Source of the DNA: Hymenopus coronatus
Taxonomy: Eukaryota > Arthropoda > Insecta > Mantodea > Hymenopodidae
DNA: 64,000 nt
Direction: 5' to 3'
Assembly: GCA_030762935.1 (NCBI GenBank)
Contig: CM060895.1
Span: 41,592,001 to 41,656,000, forward strand
The notes under the pieces are model-generated. The model was not told where the DNA came from and did not search any database. It was given only the letters and a program-made list of their open reading frames with translations. Numbering within the stretch: the first letter of the stretch is position 1; every line of letters begins with the position of its first letter. Both the position numbers and the translations under genes were made by a program. This document shows positions 1-12,591 of the stretch, piece by piece.

Positions 1-265
1 CCCAAGGTTGCGGGTTCAAACCCGGCGGAGGACGATGGATTTTTTCGGGTGTAAAAATCCTTAGCATGGCTTCCTTCGGAAGGGAAGTAAAGCCGTTGGT
101 CCCGTGTCGTAGATTTACGGCACGTAAAAGAATCTCAAACCTGATAAGAGAGGCCTCTGAGCAAAATTAAGCGGCCTTTCACGCCCAGTATAGAATGGGA
201 CGCTGAGAACCACAGCAGTTAAAGAGCGTCCATAAATAACATGCCATTTCCTTTTACACACACAC
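1..265 (+). mobile_element. tRNA-derived SINE, family 1 (5' end cut by window edge)
   Basis: The first 30 bases are the T-arm end of a tRNA-like head with a B-box (GGTTCAAACCC). They are followed by a body containing a short palindrome (CTTCCTTCGGAAGGGAAG near 71-88) and a tail ending in a 'gtccataaataac..ccattt' motif. The same head, body and tail recur at 8905-9192 (-), 27637-27835 (-) and 54980-55275 (+), which defines the family and its limits. It is non-coding and would depend on LINE machinery for movement. Confidence 0.8.
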
Positions 266-1690
266 ACAATATGCTGGCTAGTTATCTGGATGATCGTCTA
301 CTTCTTGTGGGTGCTAATGGCCACCTACGAATGACGTGTGGTGTACCGCAGGGTTCAGTCCTGGGTCCCACTTTGGAATATCTATTGAATATCTATTATG
401 ATGGAGTATTACAACTGCCCATGCCTCCGGGTGTCCAGCTTATTGCTTACGCTGATGACTTACCCATAGTTGCTACAGCTGAGGATGTTTTTACATTGGA
501 GAGAATGCTAACCATGCGTTGACTGCAGTCAACGACTGTTTGCTACGGAAGAAGCTGAAGTTGGCCCACCACAAAACTGAGGCAGTGTTGTTAGTAGGTG
601 GCCGGAAGGTCCACACTATGCGTCTGAAAGAAGGGGCTTTATCAGTCGTCAGCCAAGAGTCCTTGAAATAGTTGGGTGTTTATTTGGACCGTAACTTATA
701 CATGGGATACCATGTACGCAAAACGACAGAGAAGGCAGGGCAGGCTATTGCTCACATTAGTCGTTTAATGCCCAATGTAGACGGCCCAAGGGAGCACACA
801 CGGCGCATTCTATTCTCCGTGGTGCAATCTATTATTTTATATGGAGTACATATATGGAGTAAGACCTTGAAACGTAACATATATACTTCCAAGCTCCTAA
901 GCGTCCAGCGGTAGGTGGCTATTCGCATCATTAGTGCATACAGAACATCAACTAAGGCTTTGCTGCTTATTGCCAGGACTCCTCCTATTGTTCTGCTTGC
1001 CGAGGAACGACTTTTGTTGGAGGCACATACCATCGGAAGAGTGGAGGCTTGCACCCTATTGTTTGCCAAGTGGCAGGAACTTTGGGATGTTGATGATGGG
1101 ACTGCCCATTGGACAAAGCGCTTGATTAGAGATGTCGGCATTTGGTATAACCGTAAACGTGGGAATGTAAATTTCTATCTTACTCAATTGTTGACCGGAC
1201 ATGGCTGCTTTACCGTCTATCTACAACGTTTTGGTTTAAGTGCTACAGCCGAATGTATTGCGGAAAACATGACACAGCTGAGCATACCTTCTTTTATTAT
1301 GTTCGGTGGCATCATCAACGCCATCAGACCGAGAGCCAATTGGGAGTTTTGACGCCCGACAACCTTCTGTCTAAGATGCTTGCCTGTGCACGGAATTGGA
1401 GCATTGTTTCTAGATTGGCCCGTGACATTTTGCTTATTAAACGATTGGAGATGAATGACAGCTGAGACCAGCACACATTTTCCTAGATAATATAGATCAA
1501 TAATACTTACCATCTTGAATCGCTTCCCCCTGAAGTAATGCCGTCTTGGGCAGTTCCCAGGGGAATTTTACATTGATTCTTGCAGGGTATTTTTTAGTTG
1601 GTGAGAATCCAACTCGCCTAAGGCGTCTTTGTAAGATTTTTTCCCCTGCTCAAAATAACCACCACCACCACTACTACTACTAATACTACC
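266..1690 (+). pseudogene. R1-clade non-LTR retrotransposon fragment (RT to 3' end), copy B1
   Basis: Degenerate reverse transcriptase and C-terminal part of an R1-like LINE ORF2. Visible RT motifs are CGVPQGSVLGP (about 334-366) and AYADDL (about 445-462), then the R1-type thumb (RLMPNVDGPRE near 766-798, SIILYGVHIW near 829-858). A C-terminal LTQLLTGHGCF block near 1174-1209 matches the same place in the R1 copy downstream. The 5' half (ORF1, endonuclease) is missing. Stops and frameshifts break it near 520, 670, 915 and 1250. The 3' UTR (about 1465-1690) ends in CCA/CTA triplets, like the R1 copy at 1692-6685. Clade assignment rests on these motifs only. Confidence 0.75.
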
Positions 1691-1813
1691 GGCGTAGGGA
1701 TGTGGCGCCCCCACCGCCCAGTGGATTTTCACTGCAGTCAGCCTCCCGAGTATGGCGGGTTACCATACGAAACTAGATAAGTTCCCTATGTTCAAAGAAC
1801 TAAGGAATTCAGG

Positions 1814-3678
1814 ATGGCAGTACCATCATTAGTAACAATTATGAATAAGGGAAAAACTACAGAATTGTTTATGGAGCAGGGAGTCGGAACCCCAGTTCCG
1901 GTCGGTGTTGAAGGTGTTCAACAGCCTGCACGGCCTCACCCGATCGTTAACAAGCGACTGCTAAGCATCTTCAGTCGGGAACTGAGTGATGTAACTGATC
2001 AAGAAAACCAGAAAGAAGAGATTGAAAAATTAGATTCATCTAACAAAAGGCAAAGAGAAGAAGACATCTTATTTTCAAGATTTTAAGAACGGAATAGAAA
2101 AGCCGGAAAAAACTTCGATTGAACTGAGAAATTTGGTAAAGACCATACCTAATACGAAGACAGATATAAAGAAAATGATAGGGCATATTTTTCCAGGTCG
2201 ATACTATGAACAAAAGGTTTTCTGCAGGCAATTTTTTTCTGAAATAAAACAAGAGCCATGAACCAAGCAATAGTAAGATAAGTTTAGACATGCAGGGCAA
2301 AAAAGATCAAGATAGAGGAGAGACATCTAAATGTAAATTGACAAATAGGGTCACTACAGGCACTCAGACAAATGACGGAATAGAAAGGGCGGTGGAAGAT
2401 GGACAGTTACGAGGATCTGTCATTACTCCCAGATGTAGAATGGTCAGAAAATGTTTTTGCGTAGTCAATTTAATAGCTGGCAACCCATTTAAGACGGGAG
2501 TGGAAAGTGACATAGCTATCGTTATGGATCCCAAAGAAAAAGGGGAGAAAGGTAATGCTAAGGAGGTATTTAAATTATACCCAGAAATAAAGGAAATGTT
2601 TGAAGAAGGGTGTGAGGATGGGCAACTTGAGTATATTGTCAAGGACACCAAGATAAGTTGTAGAGAAAGGATAAAAGCCTAAAAAAGGGTGATACATTTG
2701 TTACCCTACACTGTAGAACGAAAAGTTAATGATATGAAGGACCTTTATTCCTTAATTGAAGTGTTGAGACAACAAATTATAAAGGAGAATACAAGTAACC
2801 TAGCATTCTTTACATCTGACGGTCTAAATAGGGACTATGTAGGAAAACTATTGGAGTTCCTGGTCTCTTAAGTGAAATGTAAGGTAAACTACATGATTCC
2901 AAAGGATAGACAATGGTTAGATAAGCAAAGAATAACAAATATAAAGCCTAGGATTGTACGAGCCAAGGAGATTGTTATAAAATTCCAAGAAAAAGAGTCA
3001 TGCAGATATACTAAAAGAGGTAAAAAGTAAGGTAGATATACAAAAGATAGGAATTCGCATAGCTAAAGTGAGAACTGCAACCGGAAGTCTGCGACTTACT
3101 GTAGATTGAGGAAAAGAGGCGGCTGGGATATTAAGTAAAGAATTAAAACAGAAACTTAGGGAGTAAAATTGTTTGAAACAAAGAAAACCAAATCACTGCA
3201 TATGTACGGAATGGATATAACTACCACAAGGGAGGAAATAGAATAGGCTCTGTCTCTAGAAACAGGGGCTAAAGAAGGTGAGCTTATAGTTGGTGCACTG
3301 AGACCATTGAGAGATGGAAATCAGGCTGTGACCATAACCCTCGAAGATACACTGGTTGTTGATCTTTTAAAGAAACGAAAAATACGGATAGGATGGGTAA
3401 ACTGTCCTATTCGTGAAAGAATTCCAGTCATAATGTGTTTAAGATGTTTAGAGACCGGACATAATGCGGTGAAATACACTTGTCCAGATAGTTCGGACCT
3501 TTGTATGAACTGCAGTCAAAAAGGGCACAAGGCAGTAGAATGCACAAGTAAAGCATATTGCATAAAACGTAAAGTGGAAGGACACAGATTGGATCCGAGA
3601 AGATGCTCTTATCTCAGAGAGGTGACAGAGACCAGAGAAAGAACCACCAACAATGAAAATATTGCAATTAAATCTTAA
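1814..3678 (+). pseudogene. R1-type ORF1 (gag-like) pseudogene
   Basis: Start at 1814 (MAVPSLVTIMNKG...), with a broken reading frame resumed at about 2290, 2689 and 3307. The C-terminal part shows the CCHC zinc knuckles typical of R1 ORF1. The first is CLRCLETGHNAVKYTC (about 3436-3483), the second CMNCSQKGHKAVEC (about 3505-3546). A third knuckle follows (about 3559-3609) but its second cysteine has become arginine (CIKR). The frame ends at TAA 3676-3678, overlapping the ORF2 start by 26 bases in the +1 frame, an arrangement common in R1 elements. In life it would coat element RNA. The middle region is too degraded to assign domains. Confidence 0.7.
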
Positions 3679-6519
3679 TAGATCGAGAATAGCGCACGAT
3701 ATGAGAGAAAATCAAAGAAAAAAAATATAGATACTATTCTTGTTATTGAGCCAAATAGAAAATTAATGTCAGATCCTAGATGGACGATAGATAAAAATGT
3801 GGATGTGACAGCTTATTTTAAAAATAGGGATGTACGAATAAAAAATATAGAAAAGGGAGAAGGATTTATTACTCATATTAAATAATTTTAGTATCTCTGT
3901 TGCTATTGTTCCCCAAATATTTCATTTGAGGAGTTCAAAAAATATATTGATGTTTAAATGGAAGAAGTAAGAAGGCAAAGAGAAGAAGTTATTATCTTAG
4001 GTGATTTAAATGTAAAGTCCCCAAGATGGGATTCACCCACATCGGATGACGGGAGAATTTTTTGCTGAGTGGATGGATTCCTTAAATTTGGTAATACATA
4101 ATACTGGGAGAAAACCAACCTTTATTAGAGGAACGAGTGAATCATTCATCGATATTACTTGCTCAACGCAAAAGATAGCTAGGAAAAGTTTAAATTGGAA
4201 GGTGCTGGATGATGAATTGGTTAGTGATCACAGCCCCATCTACTTTGAAGTGAGAGTACAGGAAAAGAAGAAGGGAGAAAAAAAAGTCAGAAAATAATGT
4301 TTGATAAGGAAAATTTTCTGCAAGAATTAGAAGAAAAAACTAATACTCTAAAAAGAAAAGAAAAAGTGAGTGTACCCCACTGTATGAAAGTTCTTAGACG
4401 TATAGAAAAAGTTTGTCAGTACATGGAAAATATCAAAACCGGAAAGTTCCTCTTTGGTGGAATGAAGAAATCGAGATAAATCGCAAAGAATGTTTTGCAA
4501 TTAGGAAGAAGCTAACACGACGTAGAGGAAGGGCGGATATAAATCACTTAGGAGCTTGAAGAAATAACTAGAGAATGCAAAGAAAATAGTAAAAAAATTA
4601 AAAAAATAATATAATAAGGGCCAAAATAAAGAATTGGAAAGACCTCTGCAATGAATTGGAAGGTAATTTATGGGGAAACTGTTATAAAAATTGCTTTAAA
4701 ACACCTGAAAAGTCCGACAATGACTTATAACTTATGTAAAGAACGAAATGTTGATATAGTTTCTACCCTTTTTCCAAATAAAGTGGACTATTGGAAAAGG
4801 GGAAATATTGAAAAAAGTGCAAAACAATTTACTAAAGAGGAACTTAATACGGCAGGGGAAAGGATGAAATGTGGAAGAGCACCTGGACTTGATAATATCC
4901 CACCCGAGGCAGTTAAAATAATGATCAAAATGGTCCCTGATTTTTTTATTAGCAACGTTTAATAATTTGTTACGGACACAAGAATTCCCAGTAAGATGGA
5001 AAATTGCACGAGTATGTTTACCTATCGAAAAAAGGAAAACCTTTGGAGGCCAATTTGCCTTTTAGACACTATGGGTAAGCTGTTGGAATTTCTGCTAACA
5101 GAACGTCCGGAGAAGGAGTTAGAAGATAAGGGAGGTTTTTCGGAATGCCAGTTTGGTTTTAGAAGGGGAATGTCAACAGTACAAGCTGTGGAAAAAGTGA
5201 TCGACATTGTTGAAAGGTCGAAAGGTAAAAGGTGTGCACTTGTGGCATTAGATATAAGAAATGCTTTTAATACTGTGACTTGGGGTCTTATTATTAAAGA
5301 ACTAAAAGAACGACAAATATCTACATACTTTGTGAATTTTATTGAAAGTTATTTTACTTATAGAAAAGTCAGTATTGCAGGCACAGAGAAAGATATGCAA
5401 ATGGGAGTTCCTCAGGGATCAGAGCTTAGACCAAAGTTATGGATCCTATTATGCCTATGACGGAATATTAGGTCTTGACCTTGGAGAAAATATTAGAGCT
5501 ATAGCTTATGCTGATGATTTAGCTATAGTAGCAGCAGCACAAGATGAAGATTACCTTGTTCTTAGAACTAATGAGGCACTGAAGAGAATCGACAGGTGGC
5601 TTACATTAAACGATTTACAGTTGGCCCCTGAAAAGACAAGCTGTTATCCTGAAATGAAAGAGAAATTTGGAAAGCATTACTTTTGAGATAAAAGGAACAA
5701 AAATAACTCCAATTAATGCGTTAAAATATTTGAGGATAGTCTTGGTAAGTCATTTAAAGTTTGGGCAACATATTAATACAGTGACCAAAAAGGCAGATGT
5801 AAAACCTGAAGCACTATCTAGACTAATGCCAAATATAAGTGGACCTCAATATTACAAGAGGCTAGTCCTGAGTGGAGTTCTGCATTCAATATTATTGTAT
5901 GGCTGTCCGGTATGGCAAGAAGTTTTGGAAATCAAGAGATATAAACAAAAAATGGAGAAGTCACAAAGAAAAATACTTTTAAGGGTCGCAAGTGCATACA
6001 AGACTGCGTCTACTGTGGCGTTACAAGTAATTACTGGTATTCTTATTGAGCTACAGATACGTGAAAGAACAAATGTATTTAAAGAAATTTTGACGAATCA
6101 GTGGCAGCAGGCTTGGGAGCAAAATGCTGAAAAGTCCCAATGGACTAAAAGATTAATTCCAAAAATAGACAAGTGGATAACATGTAAACACAGGAGTATA
6201 AATTATTATGACACAGGCACTTACAGGACACGGGTCTTTTAATACCTATTTAAAGAGGATCGGAGTACGAGAAAATGACCAGTGTGACTATTGTGATGAT
6301 GTGGATACAGTGGAACATACCTTATTTTCCTGCAAACGATGGCAAAGGCAGAGAGAAAACACCTACATAAGTTTGGGTATTGAGCTACATACAGATAATA
6401 TGATTGATATTATGGCTCAGACTCGGCACAATTGGAAGTTAATACAATCAATGGTCACAGAGATAATGAGTATAAAGGAAGCAGAGAGAAATGAAAGACA
6501 AAGATACAATACACTATAA
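3653..6519 (+). pseudogene. R1-type ORF2 pseudogene (endonuclease + reverse transcriptase)
   Basis: ATG at 3653 opens MKILQLNLNRSRIAHDM, the usual start of an R1 APE endonuclease. Endonuclease motifs follow: IILGDLNVKSPRWDS (about 3993-4037), RKPTFIRG and SDHSPIYFEV near 4250. RT begins about 4850 with CGRAPGLDNIPPEAVK. It continues with PICLLDTMGKLLE, QFGFRRGMST, VALDIRNAFNTV, GVPQGSELRP (about 5404) and AYADDL (about 5502-5519). The thumb has RLMPNISGPQ and SILLYGCPVW. The C-terminus has LTQALTGHGSF and a CCHC motif (CDYCDDVDTVEHTLFSCKRW, about 6281-6340). Several frameshifts and stops (near 3720, 4300-4650, 5450, 5680, 6235) make it non-functional. Confidence 0.8.
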
Positions 6520-6685
6520 GGTCTCAGGTTTCCTAATTGATGAGTTACCTATTTTTATGTAGTTCCAAGTAGGATTCCAACGGAAAAGAGGGTTTTTTTT
6601 AGTCGGTAAGAGTCCGGCACATAGGGCTATCTTCCCTGATGACCATGAGGGTTTTTCCCCTCTTTATAAAAAAAAACACCACCAC

Positions 6686-8525
6686 GACTACTACTACTTG
6701 TATGTCGGATTGTATGGGTACAGATTCTGCGTATATCATCTCTGATAAGCACCATGGTGCCCCCATGTGCAGGAATACCCTCCGCCGGTAGTAAATCACA
6801 CCGTACAGAGGAGTATTGCCTGACACATTTTCTTGAGGACGGAGTTTGAACTCTTGCAAATATACGACCAAAGGCTGAGTCTGGTGGAGCAACATTTCAA
6901 GGTCTGGTCGATGTGGTCTTGTTCCACTGTAGAATAGACATTATGTATATTATGGGATACGTTCTATATAGAAAGACGTTCTGCGCTGGTCGGTTTAATT
7001 TGTTCTTTTTGGCTGTCGGACTAACGCTCTGTTCAGGAGCACGATCGTGCCGCTTACGCACTGTCCTCTTGCAGCGAAGGCAGAATTCTCCTGTTCCATC
7101 TCCTCCACGAAAGAGGAACCCTTACCAATAAACCTTAGTGGTCCTGATCGGCGCAGATGGTGGTCGCCGATCTATGCTCCCTCCAAAAGAGTCCTCAGAG
7201 GGGGATCTACGTGGAGAATGACTTGGACTGGTCCTTTCCTTAGGTGTTTTGGGTGTGGTCTTTGCACTGGATTTCAAGAAGTCCGATCTAACATAACTGG
7301 TCTTAAACTTAAGCGCTTGTGTAGAAATTGTGACAAGTTTGCCAGTCTTGTCCCCGAAATCGAAGGTCTAGGTGATAACCGTTCTGGGCTGCTCCATACA
7401 TTGGCGAATTTTGAAGATGTTGAGGCGGATTTAGAAAATAGTGACGGACGGCTTAGGTAGCGGCCTGGCTACAAGGATCTTGTCAGCGATTGTGGCCCCG
7501 TTCATATCGCAGGTCTGAGTTGCGATTTCACGCCTGGGTACCGGTTTTGCTACAACTGAACTGTAGGTGCCGGAACACGGGACAGAGGGTTGCTAAAGTC
7601 GCAGGAGTTTTCGGGCTTCCAAGGACACATTCTCTTTCACCCGAATCTCCTGGATCGCTTTCTCCTCTGACAAACGGGGACAGTCGCGGGAACTAGATGG
7701 ATGTTCACCGTCGCAGTTAACACAAGATGGATGTGAGGTGCAATTGCCGTCATGCTGAGCGTCTCCTCATTTTACACAAGTAGACCGACCACTTCCAAAC
7801 TCGCTCGTGTGCCCAAAGCGTTGACATTTATAACATCTTAGTGGGTTCGGAGCGTAGGGCCTAACCTCGATGGCCTTGTACCCTGCCCTAATCCCTTGAG
7901 GGAGCTCCACCCGATCAAACGTGAGGAACAGGGTACGGGTAGGCATGAATTCAGCATTCACTCTTCCGTTGAACCCGGTACACAGATGTAACGCCCTGTT
8001 CTGTAAGAGTCTCCTCATTCGATAGGCCGTCCAAGGCGCGGGTGGTGACAACTCCGCGCGAGGAGTTAAGAGTCTTGTGCACCTCAACCTTCACAGAATA
8101 GCTGCCTAACATAGTGCTGCCAATTAATAATTTCGCCACCTGTGATGCTGAATTTGCCTCGAGCGTGCCGTTTCGAGTCTTAATGTTCGACTTAATAGAA
8201 CCAGCAATGGTGTCAAGCCCTTTTTGGATGGCGAACGGGCTGGCAGATCTTTACACCTTCCTCTGCCCCATGAACAATCAAGTAGCAAGGACGGCAAGAC
8301 TCCGCTACTACTTTTCCGACATAATTCCCAAGTTTACTAAATTGTTTATTTGGTGCCATAAAAATGAGCAAGATATTCATTCCCTAGTGCTCCTCACCTA
8401 CCACGGAGTCCAACGAGGGGTCACCCCACTGTGGTGACAAGGCTACACAGGTGATATAGCAGACTCGGCATCCCACTAACTCTGGAGTTCGGTATAATAC
8501 CTAGGGACACTCCTTGTTGGGACAC
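6686..8525 (-). pseudogene. I-clade LINE, 5' portion only (5'UTR, ORF1, start of ORF2), copy I-1
   Basis: Read on the - strand. ORF1 starts at ATG 8359. It contains the ORF1 landmarks shared with the 18-19 kb copy: FDRVELPQGIRAG, IEVRPYAPNPLRCYKCQRFGHTSE (zinc knuckle, about 7805-7875), with shifts. ORF2 begins at ATG 6941 with MSILQWN, then CLQEFKLRPQ-like endonuclease sequence down to about 6690, where the copy stops. The 5' UTR lies at about 8360-8525 and is incomplete at its outer end. ORF1 is a nucleic-acid-binding protein of the element. Unusually for a LINE it keeps the 5' half and lacks the 3' half. Confidence 0.75.
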
Positions 8526-8544
8526 GGATTAATATGCAATATAA

Positions 8545-8612
8545 AGAATAAATTGGGATGGACACATCAGAAGGATGCCAGAGGAAAGAACAGAGGATAG
8601 GAGACCTAGATC
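8545..8612 (+). pseudogene. LINE C-terminal remnant
   Basis: About 20 codons read WDGHIRRMPEERTEDRRPR, the tail motif (W.GH..RMPEER) found at the C-terminus of several LINE RT proteins. It is wedged between two I-clade fragments. Too short for a clade call. Confidence 0.4.
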
Positions 8613-8790
8613 ATGATGATAATAATGATGATGGGAGTTGAAGGGTACAGTAGCTTGATTATTAGTACCCTTATAAAACATATCTTGGCATTAACTAGAA
8701 ATAAAAATCAATATAAAAGAAATAAATCAAGCAAGATAAAAATGGAGGTATAAAATCTTGGGTAAATAATCCAAAATTAGGAGGGCAATC
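8612..8790 (-). mobile_element. I-clade LINE 3'-end fragment, copy I-2
   Basis: Begins at GAT-triplets (the 3' tail seen on the + strand). The family's terminal block follows ('gggagttgaagg...ttattagtaccctta'), matching the 3' ends at 13276, 30096 and 60068. Only non-coding 3' UTR is present. Confidence 0.6.
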
Positions 8791-8904
8791 CTGAATATAC
8801 GATGCGCATAGCTCACGTGCTCTCTTATGGTGTATGGTGTCTTTGTTTTGCCTATGTAGAAAAACTTGGTAATCAGATTAAAGGAACACCAGAGAAAAAA
8901 TATA

Positions 8905-9192
8905 AATGCAAATGGCATGTTATTTATGGACACTCTTTAACTGATTTGGTTCTCAGCGTTCCATTCTATATTGGGCGTGAAACACCGCTTAAATTTGCTC
9001 AGAGGCTATCAGGCTTGAGGTTTTTATTACGTGCTGTAAATCTATGATACGGGACCAGCGGCTTTACTTCCCTTCCGAAGGAAGCCATGCTAAGGCTCTT
9101 TACGCCCAAAAAATCCATCGTCCTCCACCGGGTTTGAACCCGCGACCTTGGGTATATGAAGTTAGCACGATAACCACTACACCACGGAGAGC
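8905..9192 (-). mobile_element. tRNA-derived SINE, family 1, full-length copy
   Basis: On the - strand a tRNA-like head with A-box (GTGGTGTAGTGGTTA) and B-box (GGTTCAAACCC) spans about 9118-9190. The family body, including the GGAAGGGAAG palindrome (about 9060-9090), and the 'gtccataaataaca' tail run down to about 8905. It is the most complete copy of this family in the window. Confidence 0.85.
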
Positions 9193-9742
9193 GACAGAAA
9201 TCCGCAGAGAAACATAAACCTAAAACTAATAGACAAATTGCTGTGTCACGCCATTTGTTGAACAGAACACCGCAACGTTGGCAAAATATAAAATTAATAA
9301 AACCACTACTGTTACTAATAAAATTGGACATTTGGGAGAAAATACACATAATAAATAGCAATTACGTGACAAGTGTTGAAATCTCGCCACTGAATGAAGT
9401 GTTAAAACCTTGTATCTCCAATACCAGATAACAGGATGGGAAACAACAGGAAGGAGGAAGCAGAAAAGGTGTGTCAATCATCAAACTGCTGAAGATGAGG
9501 ACAAATGATCTTGAAAACATTTCAATGTTTTTCAGCTAGTCAAATAGAGGTGACTAAATAAGTGTGACTCAGCATAACTACAAGAAAATGGAATATGTAT
9601 ATATAGGCTTGTAATAATAAATATTCTTCCAATAAGATTTCTAGTACACGCTGACACTTGAAATCTTTTAACCAGAACTACAAAGTGCAGTATAATGCAA
9701 TGGAATCCCTTATTACTTCAGTAATAAAATGCAGAAATTAGG
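9193..9742. other. No gene seen
   Basis: AT-rich sequence between the SINE and the piggyBac relic. No coding motif, RNA fold or recognised repeat was found. Confidence 0.5.
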
Positions 9743-11617
9743 TTAACCCTTTCAGTCCCATGGTAGCATAATGGCAACCATACATAGTACCATACTAAGT
9801 GTAACACTTTAGTGTAAATATAATTACATCTACGCCTGTAAATAGTGATTTCTAATATAATAGAAGCTCTAAAGTTACATTATATTGATATAATAAGCTA
9901 CTAATCCTCTATAATAGAAAACTATTGGGGTTTAAAATAGGTTGTTGCCAAATGGCTACAACAGGAGCTTCCCTGTGAAGTGCTGTACTACATATAACCT
10001 AAGATTTAATCATGTGAGAAGCATTTTTCCACAGTATTTTATTTTGTTTCTACGATTAACTAATATAAACTCAATGAATAAAATCCCTTTCTGATGAGAT
10101 ACTAGAGTTGATTTTAGTACTCGATGGAGAACTATTGGAATTTAGCAATTTTCTTCTTTTGACGAAGATGAATCTGAAAGACATCTCAGCAATCAGGAAA
10201 CCAGAATTTCAAATAATTTGTAAATTCATAGGAAAGAGGAAGAGTTCACCGTAGAAAAAGAACAGTGTAGCAGCCGTGAAGACACAGCAAATTTTTTCCT
10301 TTCCATGGGAAAAAAAAAAAAAAAAAAAAAGAGGTAAAGGATATGGCACAGAAACTAAGCAAAAACAGTGAATCTTACTTGATTTTGCATTTGCTGTTTT
10401 TATTTTGTTATGCGTTTCAGATCCAGAAATTACATTTATGAAAATGCATATGGGAAAAAGCTGAATATTCTGATAAGGACAACAACTGGAATACCACTTT
10501 ACCAGATCCTGTGGAAGATTTGTCTCCTTGCAGTTGCAGAAAATCTTCCTGAAACTCTAAAATTCAAAATTTGTTTTGATAATTGGTTTTCGCCTTTACC
10601 TCTAATAAGAGTCCTGAAAGAAAAAGGAATGCCATGTGTGGGCACTATTTGGTCAGATCATATTGTCCACTGTAGGAGGGGAAGGATTTGAAGAAAGAAG
10701 GAAGAGCTTCTTTCGACTAGAGTGGAAAAGGACAGCAGCATTATATTGCTGAGATGGTTTGACAACAGACCAGTACAATTTATTTCTTCTGATGCTGCAA
10801 TGGAAGTCATAGATACCTGTCAGTATTGGAGTTGAAGGGATAAAACATAGGTGTAAATCATTCTAATATTGTGAAGCAGTACAACCAAAACAAGGGCGTT
10901 GTAGACCTAGCAGATATGCTTATAGAACTATATCACTTGATTTTCGTTCCATAAAATGGTACAAAAGACACATGATCCAAAAGGGAGGGGGGAAACAGGA
11001 GAAAATAGATCTGGACTTTCATACCAAATTGCACATGGTCTTGTGTCTGCAGGAAAAGAAACAGGACGGAAGGCTAAGCGGTCAAGAAATTGCAGCAAAA
11101 AAGAAGCAACGTATAATTACTGTAAGGCCTGTTGACGATGTCCGTTTTGACGCTACAGGCCATTGGCTGCTAGTTCCACCAGAATAAAAGGGATGGTGCA
11201 AGAATTGTTGCAAGTGTATTCTCTAGAACAGCTTGCTCAAAATGTGACGTTGAGTTATGTTTGACCAAAGACAAAAACTGTTTCTATATATGGCATCACA
11301 CATAATATGGTAGTCAAAATCCATAGTTTTGCTCATAATGTTACATTAAGAGTTTCTAAAGGTACCCTAAAATATGTTTATAGTACACAAAAACTATGTT
11401 TCATAAAGAAAACGTTTAATAAAACATTTCTGTTTAAATATAGAAATATTGACGTTATTGCCCAATGTTGCCATATGGCAACAACCCTTTAGAAGGTAAT
11501 CAATGAGGGAAGATAATTAAAACATATTTATAATATTTCCATCGTCTATTACCTAATAGGTTCTATGGTATTTGCAATTTTTCGTCATTGATAATAATTC
11601 AGGATTGAAAGGTCCAA
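9743..11617 (+). mobile_element. piggyBac-type DNA transposon relic
   Basis: The left end is TTAA (9743-9746) followed by CCCTTTCAGTCC. The right end, GGATTGAAAGGT (11602-11613), is its near-perfect inverted copy (GGACTGAAAGGG expected), and the expected right TTAA has decayed to CCAA. TTAA targeting and CCY-type ends are diagnostic of the superfamily. The interior holds a broken piggyBac transposase. A second short palindromic motif (TTGCCATATGGCAA, about 11467-11480, and ATAATGGCAACC near 9768) sits near both ends. Confidence 0.75.
10140..11190 (+). pseudogene. piggyBac transposase (PGBD-like) pseudogene
   Basis: An acidic N-terminal stretch (FDEDESERHLSNQ, about 10158-10196) resembles piggyBac N-termini. 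The core has LPETLKFKICFDNWFSPLPL (about 10546-10605), matching the second catalytic Asp region (..DN.F.S.PL). Next come KGMPCVGTIWSD, then VKQYNQNKGVVDLADML (about 10873-10923), which holds the final Asp pair region, and a KWYKR motif near 10960. The frame is interrupted near 10691 and 10840 and by a poly-A run at 10309-10330. No full ORF remains, so it cannot move itself. Confidence 0.75.
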
Positions 11618-12177
11618 TGGTGAAATAAACATTATTAAAATAAGAATACATGCGAGATCCCAAGGCACAAAGTAAATGAAGCAAGCGATATACCAATGCC
11701 GAAAAGGGAACAAGGATCTATCTGACAGAATTTTATTTAACCTGATGCAGCGTCTGAAAAGCTTTTATATCCTCTATCGCAATAACAAGACCTTTATAAC
11801 CATATATTCCTGATCAGAAAATATTGAATTACAATCACTGAATATTGGCTTAAAAGTATTTAGTGTTATTCTGAATCATTCTGAATATAATTTTTACCCC
11901 AATATTCCAGCTTTTATGCACAACAGTTTTTAAAAAGTATACATCAAATTCTTTTAATGCTTTTATAAAATGCTAATACCAAAAGTTTATAACAGTTTCA
12001 ATGGGTATAAGGTAAACATTTCAATATGTTACACGTTGTAGTTATTGATGTATAAAACATAAACAGTTTTATTTGCAAGATACACCTTAATGATCTGCCT
12101 TAAATAGCCATCCATTTTCACCAATTACAAACTCTTTGGAACTTGGTACTTAGTTGCAATGTATTCTATATATTTGT
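11618..12177. other. No gene seen
   Basis: AT-rich, low-complexity DNA downstream of the piggyBac right end. No coding or repeat signal was recognised. Confidence 0.5.
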
Positions 12178-12420
12178 AGAATGATAAAGCTGAAATTGTT
12201 CTCTTTCTTTCAATCTACATGTGGAACCAGAGACCTATTTGTAGAATAATAAAGTTGAAATTGTTCCCTTTCTTTCAGTCTACTTGGTGGGCTCTGCATA
12301 CTTGTACTGAACTGCTGAACTCTCTGGTGGAACCATAGTCCTATTTCTAGAATAATAAAGCTGAAATTGTTCTTTTTCTTTCAGTCCACTTGGTGGAACC
12401 ATAGACTCTGCATACTTCTG
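12178..12420. repeat. Imperfect tandem repeat, three units
   Basis: Three units begin with 'agaatRataaagYtgaaattgtt' at about 12178, 12241 and 12349 and run through 'ctttcttTcaRtcYacttggtgg' into a shared 'ggaaccatag' block. Unit lengths are about 63, 108 and 70 bases. The last unit overlaps the 3' side of the possible exon on the - strand. Confidence 0.75.
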
Positions 12421-12591
12421 TTGGTCCTTTGGATTCTTGTTATGTCGGGCAATAATGGTTTCACTGTATGCAGCACGAGTTCATGAAGAAAGCTTGCAGC
12501 CCAAGGATGTACTCTATTCTGTTCCTTCAAATGGGTACTCAGTCGAGGTAATTGCCTAGTCATAATATGAATTCTGTAAGGCATTCTTTCC
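12415..12591 (-). CDS. Possible orphan exon of an unrecognised gene
   Basis: On the - strand an acceptor-like tract (attttattatag) precedes an open stretch of about 59 codons: ERMPYRIHIMTRQ, then VHPWAASFLHELVLH, then TVKPLLPDITRIQRTNR. A donor-like GTATGC follows. The peptide has normal amino-acid balance, unlike the surrounding AT-rich frames. I do not recognise the family, and no second exon in a compatible phase was found nearby. It could be a chance ORF. Confidence 0.3.

Larger units (their letters stand above)
1692..6685 (+). mobile_element. R1-clade LINE, near full length, copy A
   Basis: An approximately 5 kb non-LTR element with ORF1 (gag-like, zinc knuckles), ORF2 (APE endonuclease, RT, C-terminal zinc motif) and a 3' UTR ending in A-rich then ACC/ACT triplets. 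Its left end abuts the triplet tail of the B1 fragment, and its right end abuts an I-clade fragment at 6686. Both ORFs carry stops and shifts, so it is dead. Base use is strongly A-rich on the + strand compared with B1, so the two are different R1 families rather than a duplication. Confidence 0.75.
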